Assembly: GCF_003054195.1 (NCBI RefSeq)
Contig: NZ_QBKP01000002.1
Coordinates: forward strand, 203,970-267,969
DNA from: Gemmobacter caeni
GTDB lineage: Bacteria > Pseudomonadota > Alphaproteobacteria > Rhodobacterales > Rhodobacteraceae
Direction: 5' to 3'
DNA length: 64,000 bases
In this document: one piece after another, positions 39,231-46,581 of the stretch
Layout: every line of letters starts with the position of its first letter
How positions within the stretch are numbered: the first letter of the stretch is position 1
Notes under the pieces: model-generated
Told to the model about the DNA's origin: nothing
The model's input: the letters and a program-made list of their open reading frames with translations, nothing else
The model's database searches: none
Translations under genes and position numbers: made by a program

Positions 39231-39731
39231 TCAGACCCAGCGGTCGTCGAAATACTCCCGGATCCCGCCGAAGCGGCGGTTCCGGATCTGCCAGGCCGCG
39301 AAGTCATGCCGCAGGCCGATCGTGAGGAACAGGAGGGAGAAGAGCCCGAAGATCAGGCCGGAGACGGAGATGAGCCAGTCCTCCGTCAGGAACGGAATCG
39401 CAGAACCCGCAAAAAGGGCGATCAGGCTCACCAGCGTCATCATCCGGAACTGCGCGATCCGCATGCGTTCCATCGCCAGAAGATCCGCCTCCGACAGGCC
39501 CCGTTCCGCGGCCATCGTCGCGAAACGGGCCCGGCCCCCGTCCTGATAGCGGCCGCGGATCGCGCCCCGCACCTCGTCGCGGCTGACCCGGTCAACCTGG
39601 AGGACCGACTTCGCATCACTGATGCCGCCGGTCAGCGCGTCCCGCCCGACCCGGTTGATGAACGGGTTCCCGACCCGGCGTCCGAAATAGGAGGTGATCC
39701 GGGAGGCCCGGCTCGGCTTCTCCCCGCTCAT
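39231..39731 (-). CDS. membrane protein with two hydrophobic segments, 166 residues
   Basis: The N-terminal 95 residues are polar and basic. Two membrane segments follow (MMTLVSLIALFAGSAIPFL and LISVSGLIFGLFSLLFLTIG), then a short tail, AAWQIRNRRFGGIREYFDD. This layout recalls TraX/IcmV-like components of I-type secretion systems, but I have no stronger support. The ATG at 39731 overlaps the stop of the exported FG-GAP-like protein gene by four bases. Confidence 0.65.
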   Translation of the reverse strand: MSGEKPSRASRITSYFGRRVGNPFINRVGRDALTGGISDAKSVLQVDRVSRDEVRGAIRGRYQDGGRARFATMAAERGLSEADLLAMERMRIAQFRMMTLVSLIALFAGSAIPFLTEDWLISVSGLIFGLFSLLFLTIGLRHDFAAWQIRNRRFGGIREYFDDRWV

Positions 39732-40444
39732 TGCAGGGTCTCGACGATGAAGCCGGTCCCGGTCACGCTGACGACCCGCAGCACGATCTCCCCGTCCACG
39801 ACGTCCTGGTAAAGCCAAGGCCGCTCGATCGAGGCCCCGCTCAGCGCGATGGTCTCGTCCGGCGCGATCAGGTGAAAGGCCTGAGCCCCGCCCAGATCCG
39901 TATTCGTCAGGACCGCAACACGCCAGACCTCCCCGTCGAGATAGGGGTCCGCCTCATGAACCTGAACGTCCATCGCACGGTGCGTCCCGTCGGTGAGCCG
40001 GTTGAGAAGTCGCGCCTCCGAGGCGTGCGCGGTGCGCGGCGCCCCCATCGTGGCGAGAAGGTCATGATAGGGGGTCAGGCCGGCACCGTCCCAGGCCAGG
40101 ATCACCCCGTCGGACCGGATCACATGACCGTCCGGATAGGTCTCGACGAGCTCGGCGCGCGCGCCCGAACCGCTGGCCAGGACCCCCCAGAGGCCGGACC
40201 CGTCCGAACCGATCAGATGCCAGTCGCAGGCGCCCGTCTCGCAGCCCGTCTCGGTGAGAGCGAGAGCCTCTTCGACCCCGTCCCGGTCGAGATCCCCGTA
40301 GAGAACCTCGCGCACCGGGGTCTGCGCGGCGATCTCGTCGATCGCGAGGTCGAGGCTCGGCGCCCCCTGCGCCTGGGCGAGGCCGGCCGCGCCCGAGATG
40401 AGCGGGAGAAGAAGGCAGGCAAGAAGGCGGGATCTGACGGACAT
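39728..40444 (-). CDS. exported FG-GAP-like protein, 238 residues
   Basis: The protein has a signal peptide (RLLACLLLPLISGAAGLAQA). A motif LYGDLDRDGVEEALALTE (about 49-66) of the FG-GAP/VCBS kind follows, then CETGACDWHL with a probable disulfide, and strand-rich sequence. It is probably periplasmic. The function is unknown. It has a well-formed promoter 16 to 51 bases upstream and a ribosome-binding site CCGGAG. Confidence 0.7.
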   Translation of the reverse strand: MSVRSRLLACLLLPLISGAAGLAQAQGAPSLDLAIDEIAAQTPVREVLYGDLDRDGVEEALALTETGCETGACDWHLIGSDGSGLWGVLASGSGARAELVETYPDGHVIRSDGVILAWDGAGLTPYHDLLATMGAPRTAHASEARLLNRLTDGTHRAMDVQVHEADPYLDGEVWRVAVLTNTDLGGAQAFHLIAPDETIALSGASIERPWLYQDVVDGEIVLRVVSVTGTGFIVETLQ

Positions 40445-40457
40445 GTGGCGCTCCGGA

Positions 40458-40495
40458 TTTTCGCAAATCATAAGCGCGGGGCGCGAGATGCGCAA
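40458..40495 (-). promoter_or_regulatory. promoter with TTTGCGAAAA immediately after the -10
   Basis: TTGCGC (40495-40490), 17 bases, TATGAT (40472-40467), overlapping by one base with TTTGCGAAAA (40467-40458). This is the clearest promoter in the window and shows the element covering the transcription start. Confidence 0.7.
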
Positions 40496-40538
40496 ACGGA
40501 TCATACAGGCCGGGGAGGGTTTTTCCCCAAAAGACCGA

Positions 40539-41051
40539 TCATAGCCGCGGGAAGGGGGACGTCTCGTAGGGTCTGAGCGGTGGCAGAGGTTCATGAATGA
40601 ACCGCTGTGCGACCCCTCGCGCGATCATGACCCGCTCAAGACTGACCGCCTCCTCGAGACCAGCGTCCCGGGTCGGCAGCACGCAGATGTCGCACAAAAG
40701 ACGACCGTGGGGGTCATAGCGGTTCTGATGGGAGACGATCAGGTCACGCCCGCGCACGAAACCGACCAGGGTTTCGCGGGCACGATGCCCCGGACAATCC
40801 CGGTTCGGGTCGACGCCGAGGGCCAGGAGGGAGGCGTCAGACCAGGAACTTCTGCGCAACTCCGGCGCGGCCATCGAGCGGAAACGCAGGCGGGCCGCCA
40901 CCATCGGTCGGCCCAGGGCGTCACTCCGGCCACTCATCAGTTTGATGGTGTCCCCGTCCACCACCCGATACGCAAAGGACGGGACCCGGAAGGCCCCGTC
41001 CGGCACGTTGAAGGCTGCCAGATCAGCCGAGGTCAGGGCCCGAATGCGCAT
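40539..41051 (-). CDS. thermonuclease-fold (SNase-like) protein, 170 residues
   Basis: The core reads VVDGDTIKLMSG, then ARLRFRSMAAPELRR (Arg and Glu of the active site) and NRYDPHGRLLCDICV. These correspond to the SNase motifs, but with MAAPEL in place of the usual DAPE. No signal peptide is seen. It may be cytoplasmic or may have lost activity. It overlaps the upstream gene by 29 bases. Confidence 0.75.
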   Translation of the reverse strand: MRIRALTSADLAAFNVPDGAFRVPSFAYRVVDGDTIKLMSGRSDALGRPMVAARLRFRSMAAPELRRSSWSDASLLALGVDPNRDCPGHRARETLVGFVRGRDLIVSHQNRYDPHGRLLCDICVLPTRDAGLEEAVSLERVMIARGVAQRFIHEPLPPLRPYETSPFPRL

Positions 41052-41550
41052 CGGGTGCCGGGCGGATCTTTGACAGATAGGACATCGCAAGAACGGAGGG
41101 CACATATCCGAGCCCGTTCTCCACGAAGGCGGGCACCTTCGGGGCGGAGATGTCCCCGTCCGGCCCGGTCATGCTTTGCAGGTCCCCCTCCCCGATGGCG
41201 ACATCGAGGCCGTGCTCAAAGGCGAGGTCGCGGACCCGCTCGATGAAGTCGGGGTAGGCGTCCACGTTCACGTAGAGGCTGAGGTGACGTTCGGACCCGA
41301 TGAAGAACGCATCCGGACTGCCCCGGATCTCCCCCTCCGCGTCGCGGCGGCTGAACTCAAGCCCTTCGGTGACCCGCTCCGGGAGCAGACGCAGCTGGTC
41401 CGCGCCGAGAACGGCGAAGATCACGTCTCCTCCCTCCGCCTTGACCCCGTCGTAACGGATCAGGATCGTCCGATCCAGATCAAGCCCGGCCGGCAAGGGC
41501 GGCGGGAACTGATGTGCCCAGGCGAGTGGGCTCTTTGTCGGCTGGACCAT
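41023..41550 (-). CDS. hypothetical protein, 175 residues
   Basis: I do not recognise this protein. ACAGGAGGT precedes the ATG at 41550 at ideal distance. The centre is mixed alpha/beta (RTILIRYDGVKAEGGDVIFA, then FFIGSERHLSLYVNVDAYPD). It has no signal or membrane segment. The C-terminal end overlaps the SNase-like gene. Confidence 0.7.
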   Translation of the reverse strand: MVQPTKSPLAWAHQFPPPLPAGLDLDRTILIRYDGVKAEGGDVIFAVLGADQLRLLPERVTEGLEFSRRDAEGEIRGSPDAFFIGSERHLSLYVNVDAYPDFIERVRDLAFEHGLDVAIGEGDLQSMTGPDGDISAPKVPAFVENGLGYVPSVLAMSYLSKIRPAPDAHSGPDLG

Positions 41551-41662
41551 GTCCGTACCTCCTGTCTCTCTTCGCCTCAAATCTGAACGTGACCCGTGAA
41601 AACGCCAAGACATTCCGATCGGATATCTTTAAGGAAATCCACGAAAAACTGAATCATCCACA

Positions 41663-41672
41663 TTTTTCGCAA
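41663..41672 (+). promoter_or_regulatory. TTTTTCGCAA element between divergent genes
   Basis: The inverted form of the recurrent element lies in the 183-base gap between the genes starting at 41550 (minus) and 41734 (plus). A TATGAT at 41695-41700 could be a -10 for the plus-strand gene, without a clear -35. Confidence 0.4.
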
Positions 41673-41733
41673 TGGCGGACCGCCTCCGGGATGGTATGAT
41701 CATGACGTCCTTTTCCTGATCCGGGGTGTCCCC

Positions 41734-42330
41734 ATGCTCTCCAGAAGACAGGTCGTGTTCGGCTCCGTCGCCGCGGCCGCCGCCTCCGCAATCGGTCTTC
41801 CGGCCTTCGGTGAGATCGGCCCGGAAACGGCCCCCAGTCGCCCGACCTCCCGGCTCGACCAGCTCGTCTCCGCCATCCGGCCGGAGCTGCGCATGTTCAA
41901 CGCGAACACGAACGAGCGGATGAGCGCGCGCTTCTACGGACCGACCGGCTACGATCCGGTCGAGATCCGCCGCATCAACTGGTTCATGCGGGACTGGCGC
42001 GAGTCCGAGATGAAACAGGTCGACGTCCGCCTCCTATGGGCCCTCGCCGCCATCCGGCAGGCGGCGATGAAGGACGGGCATGACGGCGAGGTCCGATTCC
42101 TGTCCGGGTATCGGAGCCGCAAGACGAATGACCTGCTCCGACGGCTCGGGTACGGGGCCGCGGAGGACTCGCTGCATATCAGCGCCAGGGCCAACGACTT
42201 CTCTCTGCCCGGGGTCCCGATGTGGCAGGTGGCCGAGTACGCCCGCTGGCTCGAGGTCGGCGGGGTCGGTCACTACCCGGGAAGCTTCGTTCATATCGAC
42301 TCCGGTCAGATCCGCCACTGGGAGGGCTGA
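41734..42330 (+). CDS. Tat-exported DUF882/MepK-like murein endopeptidase
   Basis: The 198-residue protein has a twin-arginine signal (SRRQVVFGSVAAAAASAIG). A DUF882 (YcbK/MepK, peptidase M15-like) domain follows: FLSGYRSRKTNDLLRR, the zinc ligands in SLHISARANDF and GGVGHYPGSFVHIDSG. Members cut peptidoglycan cross-links. It is the second M15-type enzyme here. Its stop lies inside a 14-base palindrome shared with the convergent topoisomerase gene. Confidence 0.88.
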   Translation: MLSRRQVVFGSVAAAAASAIGLPAFGEIGPETAPSRPTSRLDQLVSAIRPELRMFNANTNERMSARFYGPTGYDPVEIRRINWFMRDWRESEMKQVDVRLLWALAAIRQAAMKDGHDGEVRFLSGYRSRKTNDLLRRLGYGAAEDSLHISARANDFSLPGVPMWQVAEYARWLEVGGVGHYPGSFVHIDSGQIRHWEG

Positions 42331-42340
42331 TCCGGATCAG
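42327..42340. terminator. short palindrome between convergent genes
   Basis: CTGATCCGGATCAG covers the plus-strand stop and the last codons of the topoisomerase gene. It is short, so termination is only possible. Confidence 0.3.
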
Positions 42341-44196
42341 AACATCAGGTCGGCGAGCTCCGTTTCCGGATCCCCGACCGGGTCCTCCGGTGGCCCCCCC
42401 TCCCCGAGAAGGGCGCTGACCGGTTCCGTCTCCGGGTTCGGCAGGAGGGCACCGGTCCCGAACGGGTCCGCCTCGCTGGGACGCGCCTCGGAGACGCGAA
42501 CCAGATGGTCAATGAGCGGCGCCCGAAAACTGTCCGGCGCCGCGGCCATCCAGGTGTCGATCCGCAGGCGGATCAGGCGGGTGATGTCGATCAGGTCCCC
42601 TTCGGCGCCGGACGCGGAGGAGAGGGCCCGCTCGATCGCCCGGCAGGTCTCCGGCAGGAGCGCCTCCTTCGGGACGCGGCGGATCACCCGGACCCCCTCC
42701 GGCGACAGCTCGGGGAGCGCCCCCGGGGAGGGGAGACGCAGCTGGCCGGACCCGGCGATCGCCTCCGCGTGGACCGCCCAGGTGGACGGACGGCCCAGCC
42801 CCTCGATCATCATCCCGTCGATCAGAACGGCCGGGAGGGGCCAGGACCGGAAGCCGGTGCTCATCATGTTCGCCCAAGGGGCTGCCGGGCCGACCGGTCG
42901 GAGCCAGTCCAGCCCCTCCAGCGCGTCCACCTCTTCCGGGGTCAGATCCGACCCCTCACGATTATGCCAGACCCCGGGCATCAGCTCGATCGACCGGGCC
43001 GCATCAAAGGCGCGGCGGGCGACGAGGGCCACCATAAGGTCTTCAACCTCCTCCTCGGAGTTGAGATTGATCGTCCCGTAGGCGCGGCGGACAACCCCCT
43101 TCAGGCGGACCAGATCCGCCTGGAGGAGTTCGGGGGTCGGGTAGAGCGCCTCGTGGGTGGTGGCCTGACCCGGCTCGGGAAGATGACGCTCCGCCAGACG
43201 CTCCGAGACCCCGACGACCCCGCAGGCCCGCGCCGCCTGAACGACGCTCGCGCAGGCGGGGGCGGAGAGGTGGCGTCCGTCGGTCCGGGGATAGGAGATC
43301 CGTCCCGCCATATAGGCCCCTTGGAGACCGCGCATCGCGACCCGGGGCGGGACGCCGTAGAAGCGGGACGCGTAGGCGAGCGCGTCCCCGGTATTGAAGG
43401 GGCGAACGTCCCCGATCCGGGGTGCGACCGCTGCGCTGAGGGAGGCCATCGGGGAGACGTGACCGGGGATCAGATGTCCACGATACCGCTCCGCCACGGA
43501 CCGCAGCGCCTCCGGAACGGTGCCGTTGAGCGGGAGATGGGCCGTGAAGGGGAGCCCCATCGGGTCGGACCGGGCCGTGAAGGTGATCTCCCCGGTCTCC
43601 GGGATCCCCCGCGTCAGGGACGGGTCCCTGCGCCACAGGAGCGCCGCCCCGAGCATGGCCGCGCGCACCCGGCCGCAGCCGGTCCCGGCGAGTTCGGTGA
43701 AGGCGGAACCGATCCATCGGTCAGAGATCGCCCTCGCCCTTCCGGGGACGGCGCGTTGGAAGAGGTCCGTGATGCCCGGATCCGAAGTCGCGGCGGCGAT
43801 CGCCGCCTCGATCGCCGAGACGGTCACCGCACGGGCCCGGACGCGTCTCACCCGGGAGATGAGGGTGCGGTCATGGCTGATCAGGACCCGCAACGCGTCG
43901 AGCGCGATCACGTCCCCCTCCGGATCGTCATCCGTGGCGATCAGGATCTCCGCGGAGACGGGCAGGGCGTCGAGCGCGGCCTCGATCCGACGGACGATGA
44001 CCGGGTTCGCGACCCGCCCCTCCTCCACCGCCCGACCGTTCTCGAAGCGGACCCCGAACGGGGAGAGCCGGTCCGGAAACCGGGACATGTGACCGCGCGT
44101 GGTCACGATCGTCGCGGCAATGTCCATCGCCCGGGCCGCGCGCTCCCACGCGCGGACCTTGCCTGGCGCCTCGATGATGATCAGTGCCCGCCTCAT
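42337..44196 (-). CDS. type IA DNA topoisomerase
   Basis: The 619-residue protein has an N-terminal Toprim domain (ALIIIEAPGKVRAW and ATDDDPEGD, about residue 90) and the catalytic tyrosine in GRISYPRTDGRHLS (near 303). The middle and C-terminal parts are divergent, without the zinc fingers of chromosomal TopA. Plasmid type IA enzymes such as TraE of RP4 act in conjugation or decatenation. Here it stands at the edge of the transfer region, divergent from a UvrD-type helicase, with 185 bases between the starts. Confidence 0.9.
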   Translation of the reverse strand: MRRALIIIEAPGKVRAWERAARAMDIAATIVTTRGHMSRFPDRLSPFGVRFENGRAVEEGRVANPVIVRRIEAALDALPVSAEILIATDDDPEGDVIALDALRVLISHDRTLISRVRRVRARAVTVSAIEAAIAAATSDPGITDLFQRAVPGRARAISDRWIGSAFTELAGTGCGRVRAAMLGAALLWRRDPSLTRGIPETGEITFTARSDPMGLPFTAHLPLNGTVPEALRSVAERYRGHLIPGHVSPMASLSAAVAPRIGDVRPFNTGDALAYASRFYGVPPRVAMRGLQGAYMAGRISYPRTDGRHLSAPACASVVQAARACGVVGVSERLAERHLPEPGQATTHEALYPTPELLQADLVRLKGVVRRAYGTINLNSEEEVEDLMVALVARRAFDAARSIELMPGVWHNREGSDLTPEEVDALEGLDWLRPVGPAAPWANMMSTGFRSWPLPAVLIDGMMIEGLGRPSTWAVHAEAIAGSGQLRLPSPGALPELSPEGVRVIRRVPKEALLPETCRAIERALSSASGAEGDLIDITRLIRLRIDTWMAAAPDSFRAPLIDHLVRVSEARPSEADPFGTGALLPNPETEPVSALLGEGGPPEDPVGDPETELADLMF

Positions 44197-44330
44197 GCTC
44201 GATATCCTTTTTCACATCATGGGGGGTGAGACTGAAAAACGGTAGAGGAAACCGAAACATATCCCCCGCTGCGCGCGGAATCCCCGAAAGAAGACGGTCA
44301 CCAGGTTGTGCACGCTGGAAAGCGGTTATC

Positions 44331-44340
44331 TTTTTCGCAG
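44331..44340 (+). promoter_or_regulatory. TTTTTCGCAG element upstream of the helicase gene
   Basis: The inverted element lies 42 bases before the helicase ATG and directly follows TATCTT, a possible -10 with TTGTGC 15 bases further upstream. Confidence 0.4.
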
Positions 44341-44381
44341 ACCCGGCCTAATGTCGCCCCTGACAGATCATGGGGGAACGG

Positions 44382-45935
44382 ATGAAGCCGACACAGGAAC
44401 AGGACCGGATCGGGGATCGCGCCTCCCGGCTCGGACCGGGGCAGACCCTGAAGGTGATCGCCTTCGCCGGATCCGGGAAGACGACGACGCTGACCCTCTG
44501 TGCCAAGAGACGGTCAGATCGGGGAATGTATCTCGCCTTCAACAAGGCGATCGCCGACGAGGCGAAGGTGCGGCTCGGCCGGACGAAATGCGGTGCGAGC
44601 ACCATGCACGGTCTCGCCTACGGGGTGATGCGGGAGATCATGGGGGAGCCGGCGCGGGTGAACGCCCGCAGCCTGATGGAGACGGACCTGCTTGAGCGGC
44701 ATCGCCCGCCGATGATCAAGGGGTGGGGGTCCTACCGGGTCGCGGCCGCGGTCTGCCGGACCATGGTCGCCTTCGCGAACTCCGCCGATACGGAGATCGG
44801 ACCCTCCCACGCGCTGGAGGCGCTGATCGACTCCGTCGGGGACCCGGATTTCCTGGCCGGGGACGAGGCCCGGATGAAGGCGGAGGAGGCGATCCGCTTC
44901 CTCACCACCCCGCTCGTCGAGATCGCCACCAGCTACTGGCTGCGCTGCATCGAGGAGGGGTCCTACTCGCATGACATGTATCTCAAGATGCTCGATCTCG
45001 ATGACGGGATCCGGCAGGACGCCTTCGGCCGCTTCCGTTATCTGATGATCGACGAGGCGCAGGACATCAACCCGGTCCAGCGTTCGATCATCTTCAAGAC
45101 CGGCCTCCCGATCATCGCGGTGGGGGACCCCTATCAGCAGATCTACTCCTGGCGCGGGGCGGAGAACGCGCTCCGGCTGATGACGGGGGAGGAGCTCTAC
45201 CTCACCCAGTCCTTCCGGTTCGGGGAGGAGATCGCGGAGATCGCGCGGCTCACCCTGAGCGCCCGGCCGGACGGCGGCCCCGCGCAACGGCTCACCGGGC
45301 TCGGGCCCGGGGACACCGCGGAGCACAAGGGGCCGAAAGGGGCGATCATCTGCCGGACGAATATCGGGATGCTCGATGAGGCGATCAAATGCCTCAACGC
45401 CGGGCACCCGGTCCATGTCGACAAGATGGAGGATCTCCTGGCCGACACCCGTTCCGCGCAGGCCCTCTTCGAGGGGAGGACGGAGGACGTGACCTCCCCG
45501 GAGATCCGCCAGTTCGACAACTGGGAGCAGCTGGAGCTGGCCGCGGAGGAGGGGGACCCGAGCCTCAACAAGCTCGTGAAGCTGGTTCTGGGGCGGCGCA
45601 CCCCCGAGGTGGAACGTCTCGGAAAACTCCACCAGAAGAGCCCCGACGAGGCCCGGCTGATGGTCTGCACCGGGCATCGCTCGAAGGGGCTCGAGTTCCC
45701 GGCCGTCATGATGGGCGATGACTGGGCGGACGTGGACCGGCTAAGAAAGCGCCATCAGACCGCGCTGGGCAAGTCCGAGAAGCACGTCACCGCGGCCAAT
45801 GAGGAGTTCAACCTCCTCTATGTCGGCTTCACCCGAGCGATGACGCGGCTGCGCGGCCATCAGCGGCTGCTGTTCCCGGAGCCGGATCAGGCGCCGGAGA
45901 CCCGCGAGGAGGAGCGGGACGCGCGTCCGGTCTGA
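44382..45935 (+). CDS. UvrD/Rep-type superfamily 1 DNA helicase
   Basis: The 517-residue protein shows the helicase motifs in order: FAGSGKTTT (I, near residue 28), MIDEAQDINPVQ (II), AVGDPYQQIYSWRGA (III), LTQSFRFG (IV), TGHRSKGLEFPAVMM (V) and LLYVGFTRAMTRL (VI). It is short for UvrD, lacking much of the 1B/2B insertions, and resembles phage and plasmid helicases. It could act in repair or transfer replication. ATG 44382 is chosen because GGGGGAACGG lies before it. Confidence 0.92.
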   Translation: MKPTQEQDRIGDRASRLGPGQTLKVIAFAGSGKTTTLTLCAKRRSDRGMYLAFNKAIADEAKVRLGRTKCGASTMHGLAYGVMREIMGEPARVNARSLMETDLLERHRPPMIKGWGSYRVAAAVCRTMVAFANSADTEIGPSHALEALIDSVGDPDFLAGDEARMKAEEAIRFLTTPLVEIATSYWLRCIEEGSYSHDMYLKMLDLDDGIRQDAFGRFRYLMIDEAQDINPVQRSIIFKTGLPIIAVGDPYQQIYSWRGAENALRLMTGEELYLTQSFRFGEEIAEIARLTLSARPDGGPAQRLTGLGPGDTAEHKGPKGAIICRTNIGMLDEAIKCLNAGHPVHVDKMEDLLADTRSAQALFEGRTEDVTSPEIRQFDNWEQLELAAEEGDPSLNKLVKLVLGRRTPEVERLGKLHQKSPDEARLMVCTGHRSKGLEFPAVMMGDDWADVDRLRKRHQTALGKSEKHVTAANEEFNLLYVGFTRAMTRLRGHQRLLFPEPDQAPETREEERDARPV

Positions 45936-45941
45936 CCGGCG

Positions 45942-45961
45942 CCGTCCCGGTCAGGGGACGG
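45942..45961. terminator. hairpin between convergent helicase and icmC genes
   Basis: CCGTCCC (45942-45948) and GGGACGG (45955-45961) pair across a 6-base loop that contains the icmC stop codon. Confidence 0.45.
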
Positions 45962-46499
45962 TCCCGGAGGTGCTGATCAGGCTCTCCATCACCCCCACGA
46001 AGATCGGGAAGTTGGTGGCCAGCGCCCCCGCGATCACGAAGGTGAGCCCGGGCCCGAAGGTCCTCGGCCCCTGGGCGCTCTGCGCCGAGAGGTTCAGAAG
46101 ATAGAGTCCGCGCGCGATCGCGATCAGCCCGATGAACTGCACGATCGCCGTGATCCCGATGATCAGCGTGCGGGCCTCCGCCCCGTCCATGATCCCGATC
46201 GTGGCGGGGGCGTAGGCGAAGATGCTGTCCGCGGACGGGGGGGTGCTGAGCGCGAAGATCGTCTGGCTCAGCGTGTCGACGAGTCCCGGGAGCGCGATGA
46301 AGAAGACCCCGGTCATGAAGGTCATCATCGGCCCGGCCCAGCTCCCCTGGCCCGGCCCCATCTCCTGGCGTTTCGCCGCGGCGAGGAGCCCCTTGATCCC
46401 GAAGATCACCCCGAGCACGAAACAGATCACCCCGAAGAGCGCCGTGAACTCGGTCAGGAAGCCGGTCACCCGGATCACGATCTGAAGAAGGTCAGCCAT
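45951..46499 (-). CDS. icmC: IcmC/DotE-like (TraQ-like) membrane protein of the I-type secretion system
   Basis: The 182-residue protein has four hydrophobic segments: FGVICFVLGVIFGIKGLLAA, MMTFMTGVFFIALPGLVD, IIGITAIVQFIGLIAIARG and LTFVIAGALATNFPIFVGV. Together with the KGLLAAAKRQ loop this is the pattern of IcmC/TraQ inner-membrane proteins. Its place after icmL-icmK-icmE-icmG is that of icmC in Legionella and traQ in IncI plasmids. An intrinsic terminator stands between it and icmG, so its expression may be reduced relative to the core genes. Confidence 0.7.
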   Translation of the reverse strand: MADLLQIVIRVTGFLTEFTALFGVICFVLGVIFGIKGLLAAAKRQEMGPGQGSWAGPMMTFMTGVFFIALPGLVDTLSQTIFALSTPPSADSIFAYAPATIGIMDGAEARTLIIGITAIVQFIGLIAIARGLYLLNLSAQSAQGPRTFGPGLTFVIAGALATNFPIFVGVMESLISTSGTVP

Positions 46500-46510
46500 T
46501 CCGGTTCACT

Positions 46511-46560
46511 CCGAAAAGAAAGGGCCGCCGCCGTTTTTTCACCTATCGCGACGGCGGCCC
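46511..46560 (-). terminator. intrinsic terminator/attenuator between icmG and icmC
   Basis: On the minus strand a 12-bp stem (46560-46549 with 46533-46522, one wobble pair) is followed by TTTCTTTT (46521-46514). It ends 11 bases before the icmC ATG, inside an otherwise continuous operon. Confidence 0.7.
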
Positions 46561-46581
46561 GGATTGCATGAACGGCCCTTG

